A stretch of DNA of 64,000 nt from contig CAZCBE010000004.1 in the NCBI GenBank assembly GCA_964496695.1, forward strand, positions 1 to 64,000, given 5' to 3'. Made by a program: the position numbers and the translations under genes. Under the pieces are notes generated by a model. It had not been told where the DNA came from. It saw nothing but the letters and a program-made list of their open reading frames with translations, and made no database searches. This stretch comes from SXTU01 sp964496695 (GTDB taxonomy: Bacteria; Verrucomicrobiota; Verrucomicrobiia; Limisphaerales; SXTU01). Of this stretch, positions 8,794 through 16,479 are shown piece by piece. Each line of letters starts with the position of its first letter. Position 1 is the first letter of the stretch.

Positions 8794-9944
8794 TCCTTCC
8801 GGATCGCAGTCCAGGGTTTGCCGTCGGCACGGATCACGCCGCGATACATCCCCCCGGTGTTGAACGGCATGGCCACGTTGCCTTTCACGTCCAGCGCGAT
8901 GACGCCGCCAAAGCCGCCGGCGGCCGTGAGCTTGCGCATCACCACTTCCTCGGCGGCATTGGTCAGCGCGACCCCTTGGTATTCCATTTTCGCCGCGATG
9001 TCATAGGCCACCACGCCGCGCAGGAAAAACTCGCCGTGGCCGGTGCCGGAGACGGCGCAGGTCTGGTTGTTCGCATACGTGCCCGCGCCGATGACTGGTG
9101 AATCGCCCACGCGTCCAAACCGCTTGTTCACCATGCCGCCGGTGGAGGTGCCGGCCGCCAGATTCCCGTGCTTGTCCAAGGCCACGGCACCCACCGTGCC
9201 GATGCTTTCCAGACTGCTGGTCTGCGCCTTTTTGCCCCCGGCTTTCCGTTCCTTTTCCTGCTGCTGGATGCGCTGGAGCTGAAGCTTCCGGTGCTCGGTG
9301 ATGAAGTAGTCCGCCGGCATCAAGGGCAACCCGTGCTCCTTGGCCAGAATTTCGGCCCCTGCTCCGGTGAGCAGAACGTGCGGGGTCTGATCCATGACCA
9401 GACGCGCCAGTTCAATGGGGTTTTTGACATGCTTCACGTCCGCGCACGCTCCGGCCTGGTGCGTCGCGCCGTCCATGATGGAGGCATCCATGCCCACCGT
9501 GCCTTCAGCGGTGAGGACCGATCCCTTGCCGGCGTTAAAGAGCGGGGAGTCCTCCAGAATCTTGATGGCCGCGATGACGGCATCCACGCTCTTCCCACCC
9601 CGAGCCAGCACGGAATGGCCGGCCAGCAGGGCGGCGTCCAGCGTGGCGCGCGTCGCCTTTTCTTTCTCAGGCGTGAGGTCTTCCTTTGGGATCAAGCCGG
9701 CACCACCGTGGACGACGAGGACAAAATCAACGGGCTTCGGCGCGGGCTGCTTTGATTGGGCGCGAGCGGAGGGTGTGGCCATAACCAGGAGAAAAGTTGC
9801 AACCAGCAGAAGCGTGGCGTGCTGCGTGCTGCGTGTTGCGTGTTCAAGACCGGTGTTCGGACGCCACAGCACGCAACACGCAACTCGCAATACGCAGCCG
9901 ATTCGCGCAGAGATGCTTCGCAGTCTGATGCCATCCGATCTCAT
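8790..9944 (-). CDS. Isoaspartyl peptidase / plant-type L-asparaginase (Ntn hydrolase)
   Basis: A 384-residue Ntn-hydrolase. The mature part begins near residue 72 (DFVLVVHGGAG). It has FNAGKGSVLT (136-145), MDASIMDG, and the autocleavage site SIGTVGAVALD, in which Thr250 becomes the N-terminal nucleophile. C-terminal motifs (GTGHGEFFLR, AGGFGG, FNTGGMYRG) fit the family. A signal peptide (LLLVATFLLVMATPSARA) sits at about 45-62, so export is likely. The 43 residues before it are unusual: they are encoded by a palindromic repeat (9818-9896). The ATG overlaps the upstream stop by 4 bases, and its own stop overlaps the next start the same way. Confidence 0.9.
   Translation of the reverse strand: MRSDGIRLRSISARIGCVLRVACCVLWRPNTGLEHATRSTQHATLLLVATFLLVMATPSARAQSKQPAPKPVDFVLVVHGGAGLIPKEDLTPEKEKATRATLDAALLAGHSVLARGGKSVDAVIAAIKILEDSPLFNAGKGSVLTAEGTVGMDASIMDGATHQAGACADVKHVKNPIELARLVMDQTPHVLLTGAGAEILAKEHGLPLMPADYFITEHRKLQLQRIQQQEKERKAGGKKAQTSSLESIGTVGAVALDKHGNLAAGTSTGGMVNKRFGRVGDSPVIGAGTYANNQTCAVSGTGHGEFFLRGVVAYDIAAKMEYQGVALTNAAEEVVMRKLTAAGGFGGVIALDVKGNVAMPFNTGGMYRGVIRADGKPWTAIRKE
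9818..9896. repeat. Palindromic GCGTGCTGCGTGTTGCG repeat inside a coding start region
   Basis: A left arm built of GCGTGCTGCGTGTTGCG units (about 9818-9845) is matched in inverse by CAGCACGCAACACGCAACTC (from 9867). It encodes the low-complexity residues ahead of the signal peptide in the isoaspartyl peptidase gene. Confidence 0.75.
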
Positions 9945-10531
9945 CGCTTCCTCCTCCCCGGCTTGAACAGCTCCATCTGCGGCTCGCGAAAAAAATCGTA
10001 GTTCTTCAAGATGCGGATGAGCTGGAGGAGGTCGGACTTCTGGTAGTTGCGGTTGACTTCAACCTCGGCAATCAAATCCGCGAGCATGGTGTGGAACGAG
10101 ATCACGGCATCAATGCCCTTCGTCCGCAGCACCTCGATGCTCTGGGCGCGGGCCTCCTCACCGCTGGGCAGCGCGGGCACCACGAGCAGCTTGGTGAGCG
10201 GTCCCTCGCCGCCAAAAGTCTTGGCCGCGTGCTCGAAGGCCGCCGGCTCCACAAAACGGAAAATTTCCGGCGCATTCGCGAGCATCCCCGGGCTGAAGGT
10301 TTCGGTGTGCCAGCCCTTAACCACCACCAGCGCACGGGCCATGCCCGGCAAGTCCGGCGACGACAACACGAAGGGCAGGGGAGTTTCTGCCTCGTAATGC
10401 GGGTTCAAGGTGTAGAAATCAATCTCGTCATCCTCCCGGCGCGAGGGCGCGACATACTTGCGCTGCTGCCGGACAAAGAAACCGTGCAGTTCGAAGTATT
10501 CGCGGACGATCGTTTCGGAGACGGCGCTCAT
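9941..10531 (-). CDS. Conserved-looking hypothetical protein, 196 residues
   Basis: A soluble protein of 196 residues that starts MSAVSETIVREYFELHGFFV and ends in a basic tail (FKPGRRKR). It has no signal peptide or membrane span. A middle segment (RALVVVKGWHTETFSP, LLVVPALPSGEE) and a C-terminal helical part (NRNYQKSDLLQLIRILKNYDFF) look like an alpha/beta fold, perhaps nuclease-like or nucleotide-binding; this is a guess from pattern only. It is first in a three-gene run with 4-base overlaps (isoaspartyl peptidase, EF-hand membrane protein). Function not assigned. Confidence 0.75.
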   Translation of the reverse strand: MSAVSETIVREYFELHGFFVRQQRKYVAPSRREDDEIDFYTLNPHYEAETPLPFVLSSPDLPGMARALVVVKGWHTETFSPGMLANAPEIFRFVEPAAFEHAAKTFGGEGPLTKLLVVPALPSGEEARAQSIEVLRTKGIDAVISFHTMLADLIAEVEVNRNYQKSDLLQLIRILKNYDFFREPQMELFKPGRRKR

Positions 10532-10736
10532 GCGGATTTGACGCCAAGACGCAGCACGGCGGAGTGGCTGTTCAAATTTACCACAGAGACGCGATGAACA
10601 CAGAGAAGGGCAAGGGATCGGACAGCCCTGTGTTCATCGTGTCTCCGGGGTCCAAGTTCGACCGAAAGAATCCCCCAAAACTGCAATGGGGCAGTGGAGC
10701 AGCAATACGGCAGCGTGAAATGAGCGCCGTCGGACG
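10532..10736. repeat. Repeat-bearing gap before the aroB stop
   Basis: Contains a CCACAGAGACGCGATGAACA unit (about 10579-10605), a low-complexity type found more than once in this window (compare AACGCAGAGACG near 21768). No gene is seen. Confidence 0.45.
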
Positions 10737-11870
10737 TCATCGCCGCTCTCCTTTGCGCCTTTGCGCCTTTGCGTCCGCCGGTGGCTTCACCAAGTCCAGC
10801 GCCCGCTGCACGGCCGCTGTCGGCACCTTTTGTCCCCACACGACCTTTCCGATGCGCTCCGCGAGGACGAACTTGATCTCACCGGCGCTGACCTTCTTGT
10901 CGAGCGTCATGGCGGCAAGGAGCTTGGTGCGCTGGGCGGCGTTCAGCTTGATGCTGACGGGCAGGCCGGCCGCCACAAACAGCGCGCGGATGCGCTCCAC
11001 ATCGCCCGCCGGCAGCCCCAGCAATTCGGCCGACAAATGCGACGCGGCAACTTGCCCGATGGAAATCGCCTCGCCGTGCAGGTAACGCCCGTAGGCCGTG
11101 ATCGCTTCGATGGCGTGGCCGATGGTGTGGCCGTAGTTGAGGATCGCCCGCAGCCCGCCTTCGGTTTCGTCCTGCGAAACCACCTCGGCCTTGATCTCGC
11201 ACGAGCGCGCGACGAGATGAGCCAGTGCAGTCACATCCCGGCGCAGGATCTTGGTCATGTCCCGCTCCAGAAAGGCGAAGAGTTCCGCATCATAGATGAT
11301 GCCGTATTTGATCACCTCGGCGAGACCGGCGCGGAACTCGCGGTCCGGCAGGGTGCGGAAGGTGTCGAGATCGCACAGCACGAGGCGGGGCTGATAGAAC
11401 GCACCGACGAGATTCTTGCCCGCCACGAGGTTCACCCCCGTCTTGCCGCCGACGGAACTGTCCACGTGCGCGAGCAAGGTCGTGGGCACCTGCACGAAGG
11501 GGATGCCGCGCAGGTAGCTCGCGGCCACGAAGCCCGCCAGATCACCTACCACGCCGCCGCCGAGAGCAACGATGAAGGACTTGCGCTCCAGCCGGTGTTC
11601 GGCCAGTTGATTGAGGCAGGACTCGAACTGCTTCAGCCGCTTGGCCGTCTCGCCTGCCGGGACGGTGACCAGCACGGGCTCGAAGCCGGCGCGCTTGAGG
11701 CTGGCCAGGGCAGGCTTGGCGAAGCGCGTTGCGACATTGGTGTCCGTGATCACGGCGCACTTCTTACCGAGCTGGAGCGTGGCGCAATCCGCGCCAAGAC
11801 CCGCAAGCAGGTTGCGGGCTATTTTGATGTCGTAGCTGCGAGTCCCAAGGGACACCTTCACTGAACGCAT
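10737..11870 (-). CDS. aroB: 3-dehydroquinate synthase
   Basis: A 377-residue cytosolic enzyme of the shikimate pathway that converts DAHP to 3-dehydroquinate using NAD+ and a divalent metal. Hallmarks: VPAGETAKRL, ALGGGVVGDLAGFVAASYLRG, VPTTLLAHVDSSVGGKTGVN, AEVIKYGII, and a metal-binding NYGHTIGHAIE. The N-terminal start MRSVKVSLGTRSYDI is normal. The last 15 or so residues (ADAKAQRRKGERR) extend beyond the family core and are encoded by a CTTTGCGCCTTTGCG repeat at about 10748-10772. It appears to be transcribed alone. Confidence 0.96.
   Translation of the reverse strand: MRSVKVSLGTRSYDIKIARNLLAGLGADCATLQLGKKCAVITDTNVATRFAKPALASLKRAGFEPVLVTVPAGETAKRLKQFESCLNQLAEHRLERKSFIVALGGGVVGDLAGFVAASYLRGIPFVQVPTTLLAHVDSSVGGKTGVNLVAGKNLVGAFYQPRLVLCDLDTFRTLPDREFRAGLAEVIKYGIIYDAELFAFLERDMTKILRRDVTALAHLVARSCEIKAEVVSQDETEGGLRAILNYGHTIGHAIEAITAYGRYLHGEAISIGQVAASHLSAELLGLPAGDVERIRALFVAAGLPVSIKLNAAQRTKLLAAMTLDKKVSAGEIKFVLAERIGKVVWGQKVPTAAVQRALDLVKPPADAKAQRRKGERR
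10748..10772. repeat. CTTTGCGCCTTTGCG repeat forming the aroB C-terminus
   Basis: Three CTTTGCGC-type units in tandem, related to the CCTTTTGCGCCTTCTGCGCC segment near 562-582. On the minus strand they encode the basic tail of AroB. Confidence 0.6.
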
Positions 11871-11946
11871 GGTCAGGGCAGACTAGGGCGCAGGCGCAAG
11901 CCTGTCACCGCTGATTGTAGCCCGGTCAATGGCCAGCCTGACCGCC

Positions 11947-12735
11947 TCACGGCAGAATCTCAAACACCGCCTCGACTTCCACCGCCACGTTGCTGGGCAG
12001 GGAGGCGACGCCCACGGCGCTGCGCGCGCCGAGGCCGCGCTCCCGGCCGAACACGTCGAGCATCAGTTCGCTGAAGCCGTTGATGACCTGCGGCTGGTCC
12101 TTGAAGCCGGGCGGGCAGTTCACCATACCCAGCACTTTCACTACGCGGCGCACGCGGTCGAGGCTGCCGAGTTCCTGGCGCAGGGAGGCGAGGATGGCGA
12201 GGCCGCACTGGCGCGCGGCGTCTTTGCCTTGCGCAACGGTGAGTTCTTCGCCCACGCGGCCGGTGATGAGCTTGCCATCCGCCGCGCGGGAGATGTGGCC
12301 GGAGACGAAGGCGAGGTTCCCGCTGATGACGACGGAGGTGATTGTCGCGGTGGGGCCGGGCTTGGTGGCCGGCGGCAGCGTGAGCTTCAGCTCGGCGACG
12401 CGGCGCTCGATGGTGTCGGGCAGCGGGGTGATGATGGTTTTGGCGTGGGGCTGAGGGGAAGGGGATTGGCAGGCAGTGAGGGCGAGAAGCAGGCAGAGCA
12501 AGACAAACGCGGTAGGGCGAGACTCCGTCGAGCCCCATTTCGAGCGGAGCGAGGCGAGCGCAGCGAGCATCTCGGCGGTGAGGGAAGACCGAGAAGCTCG
12601 CTGCGCTCGCACCGCCTGCGGCGGTATCGAGGGCTGGACGGACTCTCGCCCGACCGGGGATGGGGGAGGAGCAGGATCAAGATCAAGATTATGAGCAGGA
12701 GGGGAGGCGGCTACGGACGGTGACTTCGTGCTCAT
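11947..12735 (-). CDS. RidA/YjgF-family lipoprotein
   Basis: A 262-residue product from the ATG at 12733-12735. The C-terminal 170 residues are a RidA/YjgF fold (VISGNLAFVSGHI, ARQCGLAILASLRQELGSLD, VVKVLGMVNC, INGFSELMLDVFG, GARSAVGVASLPSNVAVEVEA). The conserved arginine in ARSAVGV and the RxxxxxxxLG pattern fit imine or enamine deaminases. It has a lipobox LTAC at Cys89 after a hydrophobic core (75-88), so it should be a periplasmic lipoprotein, which is unusual for RidA. Residues 29-74 are encoded by a palindromic element, so the true translational start is uncertain. The next gene upstream encodes a paralogue without the lipoprotein signal. Confidence 0.8.
   Translation of the reverse strand: MSTKSPSVAASPPAHNLDLDPAPPPSPVGRESVQPSIPPQAVRAQRASRSSLTAEMLAALASLRSKWGSTESRPTAFVLLCLLLALTACQSPSPQPHAKTIITPLPDTIERRVAELKLTLPPATKPGPTATITSVVISGNLAFVSGHISRAADGKLITGRVGEELTVAQGKDAARQCGLAILASLRQELGSLDRVRRVVKVLGMVNCPPGFKDQPQVINGFSELMLDVFGRERGLGARSAVGVASLPSNVAVEVEAVFEILP
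12515..12651. repeat. 137-bp nested palindromic element inside the RidA lipoprotein gene
   Basis: Outer arms 12515-12535 and 12631-12651 (GGGCGAGACTCCGTCGAGCC against the inverse of GGGCTGGACGGACTCTCGCC) match with two differences. Inner arms 12554-12575 and 12589-12610 (starting GCGAGCGCAGCGAGC) match with one. The shape is that of a MITE or REP/BIME-like element. It stays open in the RidA frame. Confidence 0.85.
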
Positions 12736-12760
12736 GATCTTGATCCTAATCCTGCTCTCG
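12667..12760. repeat. Inverted GGATCAAGATTATGAGCAGG low-complexity repeats around the RidA lipoprotein start
   Basis: The segment 12667-12705 (GCAGGATCAAGATCAAGATT) is mirrored at 12731-12760 (CTCATGATCTTGATCC). Related units occur at 13354-13381 and 23719-23768. The annotated ATG at 12735 lies inside this pair. Confidence 0.7.
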
Positions 12761-12764
12761 GGTT

Positions 12765-13226
12765 TTACCTCAGTTCGAAAATGCACTCCACCTCCACCGC
12801 GATGTTCCCGGGCAGCGGGCCCATGCCCACGGCGCTGCGGGCACCGACGCCGTGGTCGGCACCGAAGACGTCGGCCATGAGCTGGCTGAAGCCGTTGATG
12901 ACGGCGGGCTGCTGGTAGAAGTCCGGGGCGCTGTTGACCATGCCGAGGGTTTTTACGAGGCGCTTCACCCGGTCGAGGCTGCCGAGTTCGTTGCGCACGG
13001 TGGCGAGGATGGCCAGGCCGCACTGGCGCGCGGCGAACTGCGCCTGCTCCAGGTTCATGTCCTTGCCGACGAGGCCGGTGATCATGGTCTTGTCGGTCTT
13101 GAGCGGGCCGTGACCGGACACGTAGCACATGTTGCCGACGATCACGACGGGCTTGTAAACGTGGGCGGGTTTCGGGGCGGGCGGGAGTTCGAGGTTGAGT
13201 TCGGTGATGCGGGCGTCAGCGCTCAT
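12765..13226 (-). CDS. RidA/YjgF family protein (cytosolic paralogue)
   Basis: A 153-residue RidA-family protein starting MSADARITELNLELPP. It has VGNMCYVSGHGP, ARQCGLAILATVRNELGSLD, LVKTLGMVNSAPDF, INGFSQLMADVFG and GARSAVGMGPLPGNIAVEVE. Known relatives (TIGR/YjgF, Rid subfamilies) hydrolyse reactive enamines or imines from PLP enzymes; this longer 150-residue branch is less studied. The ATG at 13224-13226 is chosen because upstream codons are unlike the family. It lies 29 bases upstream of the lipoprotein paralogue, in tandem, which suggests duplication followed by gain of an export signal. Confidence 0.88.
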   Translation of the reverse strand: MSADARITELNLELPPAPKPAHVYKPVVIVGNMCYVSGHGPLKTDKTMITGLVGKDMNLEQAQFAARQCGLAILATVRNELGSLDRVKRLVKTLGMVNSAPDFYQQPAVINGFSQLMADVFGADHGVGARSAVGMGPLPGNIAVEVECIFELR

Positions 13227-13587
13227 GGGCAAGGATATGATGTTGTGGTTGAAGCGGGTGAATGATTCCGGGGCGGGCAGGGGAGGGGCAAGGAGTTTTT
13301 CTCGAAGCGGGGCAGGGGGGACAGCATGGGGCCGCATCCATGGGCTGGGAGGGGAGGATTAAGATTATGAGTAGGAGTAGGAACGAAATGTCCTTCGCGC
13401 CGGTCTTGTTCGCTTGGTGTATCAAGCAGGACACCCCTCACCCCGCCCTTTCCCCTCATCCGATGAAGGGAGAGGGAGAGGACGCTGCGGTTGCATGGCT
13501 GGGTGTCGAGTCGCGCCGCCCTGGGCTACAGGAGGAAAGGGATTCCACTGTGCCCGGCTTTGCGCCAAGCTGCGCCGACAATCACCG
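13227..13587. repeat. Repeat-rich gap upstream of the MoxR gene
   Basis: This 361-base gap between divergent genes holds a GGATTAAGATTATGAGTAGG unit (13354-13381) and a palindromic CCCCTCACCCC...GGGAGAGGG unit (13434-13480). No gene is seen; promoters for both flanking genes must lie here, but I cannot point to them. Confidence 0.6.
13434..13480. repeat. Dispersed palindrome, CCCCTCACCCC family, copy 1
   Basis: The order is CCCCTCACCCC, then TCCCCTCATCCGATGAAGGG, then AGAGGGAGAG. The centre CATCCGATG with CCTC/GAGG-rich flanks makes a hairpin. Four other copies are in this window (21806, 22020, 24739 and 59780). Confidence 0.85.
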
Positions 13588-14853
13588 ATGGACATCGTCT
13601 TCAAATGCCCGCTCTGCGAACAGGACTTCCGCGTCGAGGCGGCGCTGGCGGGCACGGAGTTTCGCTGTCCCACTTGCCTGAAGGTGTCGCTGCTGCCGGA
13701 GGCACCGGAGGAGCCGGAGTCCGCGCCTGCACCGGCCGCACCTGGGCCGGTGACCCTGCCCCCGGTTCCGAAGGTGGACCGCACCAGTCCACCGCCGGTG
13801 CCGGCTCCGCCGGGCCCGCGGCTGGTCGCCCGGGTGGCGTCGTCGGACTCCGAGGATGCGCGGATGGCCCGCCGACTTACGGAAGCTTACCAGCGGGTGA
13901 CGGCGGAGGTGGCGAAGCTCATCGTCGGCCAGGACGATGTCATTGAGCAGCTTCTGATCGCGATCTTTGCGCGCAGCCATTGTCTGCTGGAGGGCGTGCC
14001 TGGATTGGCGAAGACCTACATGGTCAAGACACTTTCTGATGCGCTGCAGCTCACGTTCCGCCGCGTGCAGTTCACGCCAGACCTGATGCCGGCGGACATC
14101 ACGGGCACGGACGTGATTCAGGAAGATCCCACCACGGGCCGGCGTAATCTGGTCTTCCTCAAAGGTCCGCTCTTCGCGCAGATGATCCTGGCGGACGAGA
14201 TCAATCGCTCCCCGCCCAAGACGCAGGCGGCGCTGCTCGAAGCGATGCAGGAGCACAGCGTCACGGTCGGCGGGCGCACCTACAAGCTGGACCAGCCGTT
14301 CTTTGTGCTCGCGACGCAGAACCCCGTTGAGCAGGAGGGCACTTACCCATTGCCTGAGGCGCAGAAGGACCGCTTCATGTTCCATGTGCGCGTGGATTAT
14401 CCGACGCGCGAGCAGGAGCGGGAGATCATCAAGCGCACGACGAGCGCCTTCACGGCGGATGTGGACCCGGTCGTCACCGGCGAGGAGGTCATCGCCATTC
14501 AGAAGACGGTCCGCAAGGTTCCCGTGCCTGATCACGTTACGGACTTCGTGCTGGATCTCGTGCGGCGTGCGCGGCCCACGGATGCGGACGCGCCGGCGTT
14601 CACCAAGGAACTGATCGCGTGGGGGCCCGGCCCGCGCGCGTGCCAGCAACTGGTGGTGGGCGGGAAGGTGCGGGCCGTCTTGCGCGGGCGGTTTCACGTC
14701 ACGATGGAAGACATCGAGGCGCTCGCGTATCCGGTGCTGCGGCACCGCATCGTGCCGACGTTCAACGCGGAGGCTGAGGGCATCAAGGTGGATGAAATCA
14801 TCCGCCGCATTCTCAAGGAAACGCCCCGGCAGGAGGCGAAGAAGGTGATGTGA
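13588..14853 (+). CDS. MoxR-family AAA+ ATPase with N-terminal zinc ribbon
   Basis: A 421-residue protein from the ATG at 13588. Residues 7-30 hold CPLC and CPTC pairs (Cys7, Cys10, Cys27, Cys30), a zinc-ribbon-like module. A Pro/Ala-rich linker follows (about 38-80), then the MoxR ATPase: Walker A GVPGLAKT, ADEINRSPPKTQAALLEAMQE with Walker B, sensor ATQNPVEQEGTYPLPEAQKD and a C-terminal lid. MoxR ATPases help assemble or activate protein complexes and are normally followed by DUF58 and von Willebrand genes. Here no such gene follows; the next gene is convergent. A longer frame reaches 13414 but runs through the palindromic repeat, so it is not used. Confidence 0.9.
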   Translation: MDIVFKCPLCEQDFRVEAALAGTEFRCPTCLKVSLLPEAPEEPESAPAPAAPGPVTLPPVPKVDRTSPPPVPAPPGPRLVARVASSDSEDARMARRLTEAYQRVTAEVAKLIVGQDDVIEQLLIAIFARSHCLLEGVPGLAKTYMVKTLSDALQLTFRRVQFTPDLMPADITGTDVIQEDPTTGRRNLVFLKGPLFAQMILADEINRSPPKTQAALLEAMQEHSVTVGGRTYKLDQPFFVLATQNPVEQEGTYPLPEAQKDRFMFHVRVDYPTREQEREIIKRTTSAFTADVDPVVTGEEVIAIQKTVRKVPVPDHVTDFVLDLVRRARPTDADAPAFTKELIAWGPGPRACQQLVVGGKVRAVLRGRFHVTMEDIEALAYPVLRHRIVPTFNAEAEGIKVDEIIRRILKETPRQEAKKVM

Positions 14854-15220
14854 AGCTGGGGGGGCCGCCGCTCCACGGCTTTCCATGAACCGGAGGGGGC
14901 AGAAAGATGGGGCAGAATAATGAGGACGGGAAGGTGGGGGCAGGAGAGGCGGGCAGAGAATTTCCCGCAGATTCAAGGCGACCACAGATGGGGAGAGGTG
15001 GGGAGGTTCACAGAATCATGGGACACAAAATCATGGGGGAGGAGAGAGAACTGGAATGGCAAACGGATGGGGTGAAACGAATTGAAGACGGGATTCAAGG
15101 TGGCGAGACGTGAACCGTCCCGAACGTGCCGGAAAGCCGTTAAAACGGCTGGCATCTACACCGCAGCCAAACACCCGGCTGAAGCCGGGTGCCAATGGGA
15201 GGGCAATACGTCGGCAATGC
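14854..15220. repeat. Non-coding gap with several small repeats
   Basis: Between convergent genes. It holds an AGAATCATGGGACACAAAAT unit (15009-15040, also near 23535), a small hairpin AGCCGT/ACGGCT (15135-15150) and a perfect hairpin CACCCGGC/GCCGGGTG (15172-15191). The hairpins may end transcription of the two flanking genes, but they lack T tracts. No gene is seen. Confidence 0.55.
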
Positions 15221-15982
15221 CTACTTGGGCACTGCGCCGCCGAGGAGCTTCATCATGGCCTCGCGCATCATTTCGCGGGTGTCGGCGTAGCGTTTGAGGT
15301 TGCGGGGGAGTTCAAAGGAGGCGCTGGGCGGGGGGCCGAAGCGGACGTTTGAGAAGAACAGGGTGACTTGCGTGCCTTTGTCGGTGGCCTCGATGGCGAC
15401 GGGGAAGTTGCGCAGGTCGGTGGCGTTCCAGGTGGTTGCTTCCTGCGTTTTGCCCTGGGCGTCGGTGAGGGTGAGGCGGTTTTTGACGCACGGGTGGCCG
15501 GCGAGGGTTTCCTCGCCGAGGCGGGTGGTTTCGAGCTTGGGGGCCTTGCCCGGCTCGGGCGCTGGCTCCTCGCGCACGGGCGTCTCGGCGTAGGCCTGCA
15601 TGCCGGGATAGACGAGGTAGGAAAGCTTCTTGTCCGGGCGAGTGATGATGACGAGTTCGCCCATGCCGGCGGCCTTGAGCGACTCGGCGACAGCGGGCGG
15701 CAGGCGGCCGGATTCGACTTTGGCGAGGTCCAGTTCGAGGCGCGACTGGCCCTCGTGGAAGGACAGCTTGCCGGGCAGCAGAACCATCCCGCCCCGCTCG
15801 CTCTTGGTGCCGATGTTCACGTCGGCGATGAAGGCTTTGTGCTCGCCGAGGAAGCGGAGGAGGGTCCCGCTGAAGGCGACGCCGGGCGCGCCGTCCAGGC
15901 CGCGGCCGGGAAGCTGAGCGGGCACGCTGTGGGTGAAGGCCACGAGGCAGAACAATGCGAGGAGGCGGATGGGGAGGTTCAT
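15221..15982 (-). CDS. Exported hypothetical protein (LolA/DUF4412-like character)
   Basis: A 253-residue protein with a signal peptide (about 1-22: MNLPIRLLALFCLVAFTHSV, cut near PAQ). The mature part reads as beta-strand-rich: GVAFSGTLLRFLGEHKAFIADV, IITRPDKKLSYLVYPGMQAY, GEETLAGHPCVKNRLTL, ATTWNATDLRNFPVAIE. This pattern (a conserved CxK after GH and an unmodified amphipathic barrel) recalls DUF4412 or outer-membrane lipoprotein-sorting-like domains; the match is by eye only. It is convergent with the MoxR gene and divergent from the kinase gene. Confidence 0.75.
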   Translation of the reverse strand: MNLPIRLLALFCLVAFTHSVPAQLPGRGLDGAPGVAFSGTLLRFLGEHKAFIADVNIGTKSERGGMVLLPGKLSFHEGQSRLELDLAKVESGRLPPAVAESLKAAGMGELVIITRPDKKLSYLVYPGMQAYAETPVREEPAPEPGKAPKLETTRLGEETLAGHPCVKNRLTLTDAQGKTQEATTWNATDLRNFPVAIEATDKGTQVTLFFSNVRFGPPPSASFELPRNLKRYADTREMMREAMMKLLGGAVPK

Positions 15983-16479
15983 GCGTGATGGGCAGGGGAC
16001 GGATTTTTCAGGGGGATGTCAAGGCGTTCGGGGGCGGGTGCGGATGACTATTCCGTTGGAGGCGCACTAAACAGCCGGCCAGTGAAAACTTTGGCTGACG
16101 AATGGGGACTGCCGAATGAGAACAAGTCGGGGGGGCGGTGCAACGCCCAGCATTTGTTTGTCAGTCCCCATTCGTCAGTCCGTTCTTCATTTTTGATGCG
16201 TCAGCGTTGGGGCGGTTGGGACGCATTCGCGCATTGCCCCGGGCTCGCCCCGTCGGGCAAGCGAGGACGCTTACGGCACGGCCGGCCGGAGGCCGGCGCT
16301 ACGTAACGTCGGCGTTCCCGCCGGTTCGGCTGTCGTTCCCTTTCCCAACCCTCCGCGCTGCTGCGTCGTGGGGCGAGAGAGCCAGAGGCACCCGCGGCAG
16401 GAGGCAAAAAAAGGGTTGTGAACCAAGCGGTGAAGTGGCTGGACCGAAAGTGAGTTTCCGCTAGCCTCTGGCGCAACGC
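15983..16479. repeat. Intergenic region with a 17-bp perfect inverted repeat
   Basis: Between divergent genes. The arms 16095-16111 (CTGACGAATGGGGACTG) and 16162-16178 are exact inverse copies with 50 bases between them. A GCCGGAGGCCGGCGCTACG palindrome (16281-16302) follows. No gene is seen on either strand; the long minus-strand frame crossing it is a shadow of the kinase gene. Confidence 0.7.

Noticed and set aside
12736..13128. Upstream extension of the RidA lipoprotein frame
   Set aside because: It overlaps the second RidA gene in another frame and is Arg/Pro-rich; start at 12735 is kept.
13414..13587. Upstream extension of the MoxR frame
   Set aside because: It reads through a palindromic repeat and gives no conserved residues; the zinc ribbon begins right at the ATG at 13588.
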